A DNA stretch of 64,000 nt, from contig JAXRKN010000014.1 in NCBI GenBank assembly GCA_038502055.1, positions 248,001 to 312,000 on the forward strand, written 5' to 3'. The stretch's first letter is position 1; every line of letters starts with the position of its first letter. The notes beneath the pieces were generated by a model. That model did no database searches and was not told where the DNA came from. It saw only the letters and a list, made by a program, of their open reading frames with translations. A program made the position numbers and the translations under genes. Shown here piece after piece: positions 33,057-43,175 of this stretch. The stretch comes from Tanytarsus gracilentus (lineage: Eukaryota > Arthropoda > Insecta > Diptera > Chironomidae).

Positions 33057-34243
33057 TTATTTCAAATCAAAAATCCTCATCAAAATTAAAATTCCAAAAA
33101 TTGAAATTAAAAATTCATTTCTTCCGCTTCCACTTTCAGTTGGATGAAAAAAATTGTAAATACAATCGTCAAAAACATTTTCATTGCCAAAATCAATCGA
33201 TGCAACATCATTGACAGTTTGATTGATGCACAAATTATTATTTCCATCCATCCAAGCGAGATTCGGAAATTTATCGAAAATTCGAGGATCAATTTCGTGA
33301 ATTTGATTGTTTCGAATGCTGAAGTTTGTTGTGTTTACGTGAAGTCCAAAAGGTTCGCTTGAAAATCGTCGGAATCGATTCCATCCAACGCTGAATACTT
33401 GAAGGTTCGTTAAATTATTGAAAAGTCCGTCGGGAAGAAAAGTTAAAAAATTATTTTCAAAGTTCAAAAATGTTAATTCTGTGAGAGAATTAAACGCGTT
33501 CGGATGAATGTCATCAAGTCGGCAATAAAAAGCTGAAAAACTCCTCAAATTTATTAGAGGTGCAAAAATTTTATCGTTAAAATTTCGAAATTCGTTGAAA
33601 CTCAAATCTAAAGTCTGAAGATTTCTTAAATCATTGAAAATGTCATCAGATAATTCGTAAAGTCGATTGCTGCCGATTGCCAGCGTCTCGAGGTTGTTGA
33701 GTCCACTAAAAGTTCCGGAATTTAAAGTTCCCATTCGATTTCCAGTCAAACTTAAAATCTTTAAATTTCGACAATTCCTAAAAACTCCACTCAACGGTCC
33801 TGAAATGTTGTTGAATAAAATCTCAATCGCTTCAAAATTTTCACATCTTTGAAAAGCATCGAAAGGAATTCTCAAAATTGCCGCTTCCCAAAAAACTATT
33901 CTGCTGAGATTCGGAAAATAATTTACGACATCTCGACTCAAAACTTCAAGAGTAACGTTGGAATTGTATAAAATTGAGAGTTCAGCTACGTGTGAGTCAT
34001 TGAAATTTGCGATGTGGTTGCCGATGAAATTAACTGGTCGATTTTCGGTGTAGACAAATGCATTGTTTATGATGCAAGTATAGCGAGGACGTTCGATGAA
34101 TGTACAATTAATGAATTGATCCTGTTGACCGTTAATTAAAAATGGAAGAATTGCAAGTAAAGTAAAAATAATCGACCTGAAAATTATTAAAATTAGTTTA
34201 ATATTTTTTCCGTAAATTTTGATTTTTGTTAAATTCACCTCAT
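33057..34243 (-). CDS. Secreted GPI-type LRR protein 8 (subfamily B)
   Basis: Exons, minus strand: 34243-34239 (ATG AG) and 34176-33057; 374 aa. The 62-base intron also lies in an open frame, so an unspliced reading starts further upstream. The spliced form gives a better signal peptide, MRSIIFTLLAILPFLINGQQ. INCTFIERPRYTC is the two-Cys N-cap shared with LRR7. About ten LRRs (LKILSLTGNRMGTL, LETLAIGSNRLYEL, LQTLDLSFNEFRNF, LTFLNFENNFLTFL) precede the cap LCINQTVNDV ... DDCIYNFFHP. SGSGRNEFLISIFGILILM is a GPI-type tail. Adjacent to LRR7 and clearly its duplicate. Confidence 0.86.
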
Positions 34244-34662
34244 TTTTTTGGTGTTTTCTCACTCAAACTCGAATCTTGACTACCTTAAAAATTATCAAAT
34301 TAAAATTATTTTATAAGTTTTTTTTGATAAAAAGCTGATTACTTTTCCAACGTCATCCGAAACTCCAAATGACTCATGAACCAAATTTTTAGTTTTTTAT
34401 TTCTCTTCTTAATTCTTATCTCGCTCTTTGAGTGTTTTAAATAAAGTTCAGCTCTCAAACGGAAGCACTCAAAAAATACGCAATCGGAATTCCGATGAGA
34501 GTTTTGTGCTCTGAGAGTTTTTTGTTGTTTTGTATTTGCATATCAGTCAGTTGCGAGGTTTTAATGCGTTGAGAGCTAAAAATATTTACAAAGAATTTTA
34601 AAAAATTATTTATTGAGCAAATTTGGTGGATTTAAGATTTGAGAAATTTTAAATTTAATAAA

Positions 34663-37027
34663 ATGAGGTGAGAAATTATTTAAAATTAAAGTTTTAGGTT
34701 TTAAAATTGAGATGATAAAATTTAATGTGAATAACCAAAGTCTAGAAAAATCTTAAAAAAACAAAAATATTTTTTGTGATATTTTTTAAAAACATTTTAA
34801 AATTTTCACTTTTTTAATTTTATTTAAATTAAACTTTACACTTTAATTTTAGTTTTTAGTTAAATTAAATTTAAGTTTTTAATTAAAATAAATTTTAATT
34901 TTAATTTTTTAATTCTCTTTTAAAATTACAAAAATTTAATTTTAGGGTTAAACAAATTTTTAACATTCTTCTCCTTTTACTCATTGAAAAATCTCTGAGT
35001 CATTCGACAATTCCTCAACAAGTTCAAAGCACTTCACTTAATTCACAAACTTCAAGTGATTCCACTTCAGAAGATCAAAATTCAACTCAAACATTTTCAA
35101 GTGATTCATCGACAAAATCTTCCACTTATGTTTCTTCGATGTTTTCATATTTGAATCCATTTAAAAAATCTAATATTGAGACATCAACTGAAAGTCAAAC
35201 GCAAGCTGAAAAATTAACTTCTACAAGTTGGTTGAGTGAAACTTCTTTATTCGATAAAATCACCGAAACTCTTCGAATGATTCAAAACACGACTGTTGAT
35301 GAAGTTTTAAATTTAAATTCTTTCGACTCATCAACATCAGAAATGACATCATCCGACCCTGAAATCACAACAAGCTCTTTTACAACATCCGATGAGACTT
35401 TCACCAAAGATTTCGATCAAATTGAGCAAATCTGCAATAAATGTGTTAAAAATTGCTATAAAAATAATTTTTGTCCTTCCGATTTAACGTCAAGTGAAGA
35501 CGATCATTCGACAACTGAGATGGACATTAAATTATCGACAACTAAAGATTTTGGATCTAGTTTGAGTGAAGAATCAACAACAATCTCAAGGTGGGATTTA
35601 AATTTTATTTAAAAATGCAGAATTTGAGATTTTTGTTGTTGATTTTTTGAAGTTTTTTGTTGACAACTTGCATGGAACTTTAATGTCGACTTGCATGCAA
35701 TTATTTTTTTCAACTTGCATGGAATATGAATTGAGACTTGACTGTAAAATTGTTGATAACTTGAACGCAACTTTATCGACAACTTCCATTTAACTCTATA
35801 AAAAATTTCAACAAAATTCAACAAATTTTTGATTTTACCGACTTTATTTTTGATAAATCGATTTAAATTTAGTTTGTCAAAAATTAAATTGTAATCAAAA
35901 AATATTCTAAATTAATCATGAATTTTTTAAATTCTTTTAGCTCTCAATCAAGTGATTTTTCAACATCAACCGACGACATTTTGACGACAACATCTGAACC
36001 TGCTAAAAGTTCATTTCAACAATCTTGTTTGCAAGAGTTTGTTAAAGTCACAACAGACTATCACGAGTTAAAAGTTAAATATAATTTAATTGTTCATAAA
36101 TTGTCGTTAGAAAAAAGAAGAAGAAAAGAGGCCGAAAATAATCTGAAAATTGTTCAAACTTTAACGGAAGAAATTAAAATTAAATCGGAAGAAACTCAAA
36201 TTTGTCATCAAAAGCTTGAAAATTCAACGATTAATTTTAATTTTCTCGCAAATTTAATCGACACTGAAAGACTTAAAGTTGGACTGGCTCAAAAAATTCA
36301 CGAATTTGACTTGACCGATGAAATTAAAACTTCAAACTCAACCACAATGAAATTTTTAATTTTTGAACTCGAAACTGAAGATTCTCAAGTCACTTTGGTG
36401 TCAAATCAAAATCTGGTTACACTTCCATCGAGACTCGTTGAAATTGCACCAAGTTTAAGTGAATTTTCTGCATCAAATTGTGGAATTGAGTTTATCGTAA
36501 AATCTTCATTTGAAGAACTTGAAAATTTGAAAGTTTTAAATTTTTCAAGAAATTTTATCTCAAAAATTGAAGACAAAATTTTTAGTGAGTTAAAAAGTTT
36601 GGAAATTCTCGATTTTTCTTTCAACTCGATTGAAAAACTCGAAATTTTTTCTTTCTACGGACTTGAAGAACTTTCAGAGTTGAATTTATCGAGCAACAAA
36701 ATTTCTTCACTTCCATCTGCAATTTTTGGAAATTTAATTAAATTAAAAATTTTGAACCTCTCACAAAATTTAATTAACGAACTTAAAATTGAAATTTTCC
36801 CTTCAAAAATTTCAATAATTGAATTTTATGTCGACAACAATTTGCTGAGTTTAATCGATTCAAATCTCATTATCGGCCTTGAAAATGCGACAATCGTTGA
36901 CATGAGCAGTAATTTGTGCATCGACGCTAAATTTCCGGAGAAAAGTCTTCTCGAGCTTGGAATTAATTTAACTAAAAATTGCAGCAATTTAGGTGAAAGT
37001 GAAGATGAAAATTTTGATGAATTTTAA
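34663..37027 (+). CDS. Secreted mucin-like Ser/Thr-rich protein with C-terminal LRRs
   Basis: Exons 34663-34667 (ATG AG), 34946-35590 and 35941-37027; 578 aa. MRVKQIFNILLLLLIEKSLS is the signal peptide. Residues ~25-240 are rich in Ser and Thr (SDSSTKSSTYVSS, TSSDPEITTSSFTTSD), with one Cys cluster (CNKCVKNCYKNNFC). A charged stretch with heptad character follows (EKRRRKEAENNLKIV). About seven LRRs fill the C-terminal part (LKVLNFSRNFISKI, LSELNLSSNKISSL, LKILNLSQNLINEL), ending with a two-Cys cap and an acidic tail. There is no GPI tail. The Ser/Thr region would be a prime O-GalNAc target. It is the only array gene with LRRs at the C-terminus of a mucin-like domain. Confidence 0.82.
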
Positions 37028-37154
37028 AAATTAATAAATTAGTTTTTTTAAAATATTTTTAAATTTTTGTAGTGTTTTATTCGATTACAATGTAATTGCC
37101 CATCTCTGCCAGAAATTTTAAATATTTTGTAGATAAAAGAAAAAATTTATTTTT

Positions 37155-37762
37155 TTACCATTTGCTGTCAAATAATTTTTGATTGTCCCTCAATATGACG
37201 TAACTAATTATCTCAGCGCAAACTTTATCATTTTTTAATATTTTCCCAATAAGTTTCCATCTCTCATTTCCGGGAATATATTCCGGTAAAATGTCTCCAA
37301 CATTATTAGTTGATACGTCGTTAATTTGAACCGTTTGTGGTGGAAATGGACAAGTTCCATGAGACGTTGTTGAATTTGTTTTAGCCATAATTTCGAGGAA
37401 TAAATTTTTGTTTTCTTCTGCATACAAAACATCGCAAAAATTTCCGACAGTTTGGCCAAAAATTTTCTTATATTGTCCACCCGAAAGATTGTAAGCTTCA
37501 AAGGCAACTTTGTAAGTGTTGTCGATGGGAAGTTTCACAGTCACAACTCCGGATATAACAGCGCTGTTTAATTTGTTTAAAAATTACTTTAAAACTTTAT
37601 TTTTCTAATTTTTCACCTTGATCGATTAAATTTTCTAACACGACTTGTTCCGATATCCCAGAAAGTTCCATCATCATTTTGCTCAGCTCGGTCGAAAATT
37701 ACTTCGTACTTTGACTCGACCATAAACACCCAAAGGAAAAAAATTAAAATTAAAATTTTCAT
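37155..37762 (-). CDS. DUF1091/CheA-CheB-like secreted protein, copy A
   Basis: Exons, minus strand: 37762-37617 and 37563-37155; 184 aa. The signal peptide is MKILILIFFLWVFMVES. The mature part begins KYEVIFDRAEQNDDG and contains NLSGGQYKKIFG, a CD pair (NFCDVLY) and HGTCPFPPQ. It then has VGDILPEYIPGNERWK and ends LRDNQKLFDSKW. The Cys spacing and the CPFP...LP.YIPG.ERWK layout fit the insect DM11/DUF1091 family. That family includes the CheA/CheB chemosensory proteins and is related in fold to MD-2-like lipid binders; this is recognition by pattern only. A TATAAAAGG box lies at 37816-37824, about 60 bases upstream of the ATG. First of three tandem copies. Confidence 0.78.
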
Positions 37763-37815
37763 CTTGTGGAAGCAAATTTTAGAAATTTAATGAATTATTT
37801 TTTATCAAAATAAAT

Positions 37816-37824
37816 CCTTTTATA
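37816..37824 (-). promoter_or_regulatory. TATA box of DUF1091-like copy A
   Basis: TATAAAAGG on the minus strand. Matching boxes lie upstream of copy B (TATAAAAA near 39204-39212) and copy C (TATAAAAG near 40280-40290), so a TATA-type promoter was duplicated along with the genes. Confidence 0.65.
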
Positions 37825-37917
37825 TGCGATTAATTATATTTAAAATTGTTTTCAAAAAAAAAAAATTAACAATAAAAAATAATTATTTCCTTTTTGTAAA
37901 AATTAATTGGATTCAAT

Positions 37918-38060
37918 CAGAGATGGGCAATTACATTTTAAAGTGGAAAAATTACATTAAAAAAATTAAATGCAATTAATTACGTTTTCATACAAAATTC
38001 ATGTAATTTCCGCAAATTAAATTACATTACATGTAATTTTTTTGTAACTACCCATCTTAG
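37918..38060. mobile_element. hAT-like MITE, CAGAGATGGG family
   Basis: Left end CAGAGATGGGCAATTACATT; right end TAACTACCCATCTTAG, mutated at the tip. Flanks GATTCAAT and GATCCAAT form an 8-base duplication with one mismatch. Upstream of DUF1091-like copy A. A solitary right end of the same family occurs at 37081-37108, downstream of that gene. Confidence 0.72.
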
Positions 38061-38172
38061 GATCCAATTAAATGTGTAAAGGTATAAAAATTCAAATTTC
38101 ACCTCTCTACGAAAAATTTCTTCCGAAAATCGAAATAAATAAGAAGAAGATGAAATGTTTTATAAAACTAAC

Positions 38173-38309
38173 CAGAGATGTGCCATTACATGTTATGTAA
38201 ACTGATTTTGAAAATTCTAAGAATTTTTTGACGAACATTTAATTAATTAAAAGATTTTTTGTAATTTAATGTAATTTTTAACCTTTTACAATGTAATTGT
38301 CCATCTCTG
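38173..38309. mobile_element. hAT-like MITE, CAGAGATGGG family
   Basis: CAGAGATGTGCCATTACATG at the left and AATTGTCCATCTCTG at the right. No clear target duplication. Lies between DUF1091-like copies A and B; a left-end fragment of the family also lies in the copy B intron at about 38908. Confidence 0.66.
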
Positions 38310-38463
38310 TATAGAACTTGATATTTCTGCTTAGATAATTTAAATTAAAAATGACCGTTAGGACTAAAGCCTTAATTGAATCTAGGAGATTTTTTTTTAT
38401 TCAATAAATTGAAAATTTCATTTTTTAGCAACATAATTTTTCACTTCATTTTAAAGTTATTTT

Positions 38464-39151
38464 TTACCATTTGCTGTCAAATAATTTTTGATTGTCCCTC
38501 AAAAGTCCATACGCCGTAATATCCAAATAGATTTTTTTATTTTTTTTCAGTCTCATGTTAACTTTCCATCTTTCATTTCCGGGAATGTAATCTGGTAAAA
38601 TGTCTCCAATGCCATCAGTCGTTATGTCGTTAATTAAAATTGTTTGCGGTGGAATTGGACACGCACCATATTTTGTTGTTGTATTTGTTGACGCTAAAAC
38701 TCGTCGTGCGAAATCTTCGCCCTCTTTTCTGTACGCAATATCACAAAAAGTTCCAATGCCGTATCCAAAAATTTTCTTGTACTGACCACCCGAAAGATTA
38801 AATGCTTCAAATTCTATTTCATAAGTGTTGTCGAGAGAAAATTTTAAGCTTGAAACTCCAGAAACAACAGCGCTGAATTAAGTAAAATTAAAATAGTAAA
38901 ATAGATACAGAGATGGACAATTTCATTGTAATTTAGTTTTACTTTATATGTAATTGTAATTTTTTTACTAGAAATTTTAATAATTTTTTAATTTTTTACC
39001 TTGATCGATTAAATTTTCTTATACGAGTTGTTCCGATATTCCAGTAAGTTCCATCGTCATTTTGCTCAGCTCGGTCCATAATTACTTCGTACTTTGACTC
39101 GACAATTAAAGTCAAAATGACAAACAATAAAAACTGAATGAAAAGTTTCAT
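38464..39151 (-). CDS. DUF1091/CheA-CheB-like secreted protein, copy B
   Basis: Exons, minus strand: 39151-39000 and 38872-38464; 186 aa. Signal peptide MKLFIQFLLFVILTLIVES, then KYEVIMDRAEQNDDG. NLSGGQYKKIFGYG, FCDIAYRKEG, GACPIPPQTI and DILPDYIPGNERWK match copies A and C in order, and the end LRDNQKLFDSKW is identical in all three. The exon junction is at the same codon (RS|AVVSG), so the intron predates the duplications. The middle (RKEGEDFARRVLAS) and the KKNKKIYLDIT stretch are the most diverged parts. The intron (127 bases) carries a MITE fragment. Confidence 0.78.
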
Positions 39152-39575
39152 TTTTTGAAGCTAATTTTAGAAATGAAATGAGACAATTTGAACGTAACCG
39201 AAGCTTTTTATATTGTCATTAATTAGATTTTATTTAATCAAAAAAATGTTCTTTGATGATAAAAATGATAATTGGTGATTTTAAAAACTAATTTGAGTAA
39301 TTTAATAAAATATTTTGTAAAAAAAATTTAATTGTCAACGATGACTTTAAAGTATTTGATTAAAAATTTCACAATCTCGCAAAAATCATGATTTTTATCG
39401 AGAAACCTTCAATTTAATTTTAATCCTCATACTTTTAAATTTTAAATTTAAAATAGCCGTTAATACTTAAAAATTGATTTGAAGTGGAAGGAGATAAGAA
39501 ACTGAATTAAGAAATTTAAAGTTTAATTTTAATGATTTTATTTTCAACTTTTTTTTTACATTTAAAAATTACTTT

Positions 39576-40192
39576 TTACCATTTGCTGTCAAATAATTTT
39601 TGATTGTCCCTCAAAATGTTGTAACTAATTATCTCAGCGTAAACTTTTTCATCTTTAACCACTTTAGTTATAATTTTCCATCTTTCATTTCCGGGAATAT
39701 AATCCGGCAGAACATCTCCCATATTGTCAGCACTTACGTCGTTAATTGAAATTGCTTGCGGTGGAATTGGACAAGTTCCGTATTCCGTTGTTGTATTTGT
39801 TTTAGCCAAAATTTCACAAATTACTTTTTTAGTTTCTGGTTCATACAAAAGATCGCAAACATTTCCGAGAGTTCGACCAAAAATTTTTTTATATTGTCCA
39901 CCGGAAAGATTGAAAGCTTCAAAAGAAATTTGGTAAGTGTTGTCGAGGGGAATTTTAATAGTCACAACTCCAGAAACAACGGCGCTGTTGAGATTTTATT
40001 TAAATTTATGAATTTTTAAGATATTTTTCTAACTTTTCACCTTGATCGATTAAATTTTCTAACACGAGTTGTTCCAAGGTCCCAGTAAGTACCATCATCA
40101 TTTTGCTCAGCTCTGTCAAAAATAACTTCGTACTTTGACTCAACAATGTAAATAAAAAGGAGAAAAAATAAAAATTTAATGTAATTCTTCAT
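39576..40192 (-). CDS. DUF1091/CheA-CheB-like secreted protein, copy C
   Basis: Exons, minus strand: 40192-40041 and 39984-39576; 186 aa. Signal peptide MKNYIKFLFFLLFIYIVES, followed by KYEVIFDRAEQNDDG. NLSGGQYKKIFGRTLG, VCDLLYEPET, YGTCPIPPQAI and VLPDYIPGNERWK are conserved, and the shared end is LRDNQKLFDSKW. A TATAAAAG box lies about 90-100 bases upstream. The three copies face the same way with about 0.4-0.7 kb between them. Near-identical ends with a variable middle suggest either recent duplication with local divergence or gene conversion. Confidence 0.78.
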
Positions 40193-40861
40193 TTTTTTGA
40201 AGCAATTAATAAATAAAATGTTTAATATTTTTACTAAATCAATTTCAGAAAATAAATGAAAAAAATCAAATGAAAATGAAGCTTTTATAAAAGAGATTAA
40301 TTAATTTTTAATTTTAATTAAAATTTCAATCAACAAAACTTTTAGATTGATTAAAAATTTTGATCTAATTAGCTAATTAGGTAATATAAAAATATTAATT
40401 AATCATCATAATTATGTTTATTATTCAACAAATTTTTAATTACCTTTTTAGACATAAAATTTAAATTTAAAACGACCGTTATATTTAAATTTGATTAAGG
40501 TTAAAATTTTTAATTAAAAAAAACTTAAAATAGAAAGAAAAGATTTAAAAAGTTCTTCAACAAAAAAAATTCTCAATTATTTTTTTAGAAAATTTTGACT
40601 TCAGCTTAAATTCGATTAAAAATTTAAAATATATCATACAAAATAAAATTATTTTTTCTTCTTCATATTTTCATAACGTACATTTTCAATTTTTTTGTCA
40701 TTCCGCCAAATTTAATTTTCTATTTTTAATTCTCAAATTCTAATCTAATCAATTTTTTAAAAAAAAAATTTAAATCGCATGAAAGTGGACATTGATTGTT
40801 GATAATTTTATGTGGAATTTTTAAGTTAAAACATAGAGAACTTAAAGACTGTGATCGCAAC

Positions 40862-42226
40862 ATGAGCAAACCATGGAGAGATGCCGCATCGATGATTGTT
40901 GTGGCTCGAGATGCAACCAAGAACTCAAAGTTCGATTATAAGGTAGAAATTAATTTTAAATTAACAAAAAGAATTAGAGGTTTATTAAAATTTTTTTAAG
41001 TTTTTTAAAAATATAAATTTTAATTTAATTTTTGAAAAAAAAAAAATTTAAAAAAATTTAAATTTAATTTTTAATTTAAAAATATAAAATTTATAATAAA
41101 AATGATTTTTATCTGTCTTAATTCAATTAATTGATAATTTTAAATTTTAGGTCCTCACATTTAAACGAGCTGAAAAAACGAGTTTTTATGCAAATTCTCT
41201 CGCTTTTCCTGGCGGCTCGATCGACAAATCCGATGAGACTTTAAACTGGCTTAATTACTTTAAAAATCACAAAATTCCATCTGAAGAAATTCGCAAAAAA
41301 TACGGCGTTAAAAAACCTTTAATTTATGACTTTCAAAGTAACAAAATTGAACGTGAAATTTCGCTCAGAATCGCCGCAATTCGTGAAACTTTCGAAGAGC
41401 TCGGAATCGTCCTGTGCAGTCCCAAAAATGAACATCAATCAAATTCAACATTTTCAAGTTATTTTCACTCAAAAGATTGCGACATCCCGACCTGGCAGCA
41501 CAAAATCCACAACAACGAAGAAACTTTGCTTGGATTTTGCGAGAAATTTAATTTAGTGCCGAACATTTTGAGTGTCTTCGAGTGGAGCGTTTGGTTGACG
41601 CCGACTTTCTATCCAAAGAGATTCGAGACTGCCTTTTTTATTGTCGCATTAAACAGCATCCCGCCGGTTTATGGTGAAAGCAATGAAGTTCAAGATTATT
41701 CGGTAAAAATAAATTTAAATTTTCTAAAAACGTTAAATTTAAAAATAAAAAAAAATTTCTCAAAAATTTTTTAAATATTTTTTTAACCATAATTTTTAAT
41801 TAATTTTAGTGGCACACCCCCGACGATTTAATATCAATGCACCTCCAACAAACAGCCTCACTTCCTCCGCCTCAATTTTACGAACTTCATCGACTCCGAA
41901 ATTACTCAAACATCGATGAACTCGCAAAAATTTCACAACTTAGAAACGGTCAAGACATTCCGCTCGTTCTCCCGATAAATTTCTTCCTCAAAGACACTTT
42001 GATGTTGGTCTATCCAGGTGACGATCTTTATCCTGAAAATCCAAATCTTTATGAGGCGACTCACGATCTTCAGAAATACAGCGACAAAACTTTCGATGAG
42101 ATGAAGAAAATTTGCATAAACTTTTGTAGAATTGAGTTGAAGAACATGATGGCGACGAATTTTATGTGCAATACGGTCGACACTTTTCCATCGGCGATGT
42201 CGGATGAGTTTAAGGGAAAATTGTAA
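40862..42226 (+). CDS. NUDT19-type Nudix hydrolase
   Basis: Exons 40862-40942, 41151-41702 and 41810-42226, all phase 0; 349 aa, close to the usual ~357. Mammalian NUDT19 cleaves the diphosphate of CoA and acyl-CoA in peroxisomes. The start MSKPWRDAASMIVVARDA is followed by VLTFKRAEKTSFYANSLAFPGG. After a long insert typical of this subfamily, the Nudix helix reads IAAIRETFEELGIVL, with catalytic REtfEELG. FEWSVWLTPTFYPKRFETAFFI is another family block. The last residues are GKL, a weak match to the peroxisomal PTS1 signal. I used the ATG at 40862; the frame is open further upstream but contains no better start. Confidence 0.9.
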
Positions 42227-42450
42227 ATAAAAAATATTTTTATGTGTTAAACTAAATTTTTTGCGATATTTAATTTGGTTTCTGTGAGTTTCTTCGACTT
42301 GTTTTTATTTATATAAAAAGTTATAATTTTTCTCAACAATTCTAATCTTATCGCTTGGTGCTTATCATCCAATTTTTTTTAAATAAAAAAATAAATTTAT
42401 TTTCATTCTTCAGTCGAAATATTGAAGTTCAAGTTGAAACAAATAAAAAA

Positions 42451-43175
42451 ATGTCGAAACCAGTTTTGTGTTATGTTGCTTTGAGTCCACCAGCAAGAGC
42501 GGCGTTGATGACTTGCAGGGAAATCGGACTCGATGTCGAGATTCGGTAATTTAAAATTAATTAAAAATATTTCAATCAAAATTTCTCAACAATTTTAGAC
42601 ATGTCGACCTAACCCGCGACCAGTTCACTCCTGAATACCGAAAACTCAATCCAGTCGGTAAAGTTCCGGTTTTAATCGATGGGGAGACGACAGTTTGGGA
42701 TTCCCATGCTATCAACATTTATTTAGTTGAAAAATACGCAAAAAATGATTCACTTTACCCTAAAGATTTTCTCAAACGAACTCAAGTCAATCAAATTTTA
42801 TTCTTCGACGCTTCTTTTCTCTTTCAAAGATTGTACGAAGTTGTTGTGCAATTTTACTTCGGAATAATTAAAGAAATTCCTGATTTTAAAATTAAAGAAT
42901 TTAATCAAGCTTACGGAATTCTTGAGAGTTTCTTCGATCACGGTAAAAATTATATTTGCGGCCATGAAATGACAATCGGTGACTTGAGTGTTTGGTCGAC
43001 TTTGTTGTCAATGAGAAAAATCGTCCAGATTGACATTGAAAAATTTCCAAAGCTCGATAAGTGGTTGAAGTTGATGAGCGAGAGAAAGTGTTATGATGAA
43101 AATGAAAAAGGTGCTGAAGATCACTTTAAGTTCATCCAGAGGTGCATTAATGGAAAACCAATTGCTGTTAGATGA
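42451..43175 (+). CDS. Glutathione S-transferase, epsilon-like
   Basis: Exons 42451-42545 and 42599-43175; 223 aa, normal for a cytosolic insect GST. The N-terminal thioredoxin-fold domain has the catalytic Ser region ALSPPARAAL (Ser12). NPVGKVPVLIDGETTVWDSHAI carries the cis-Pro and the Glu/Ser-type glutathione contacts (DSHAI). YLVEKYAKNDSLYPKD closes the domain. The all-alpha C-terminal domain starts with the RTQVNQILFFDASFLF pattern usual for delta/epsilon enzymes. It lies 225 bases downstream of the Nudix gene on the same strand, with no sign of an operon. Epsilon rather than delta is my reading of the SPP and DSHAI context and is less sure than the GST call. Confidence 0.9.
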
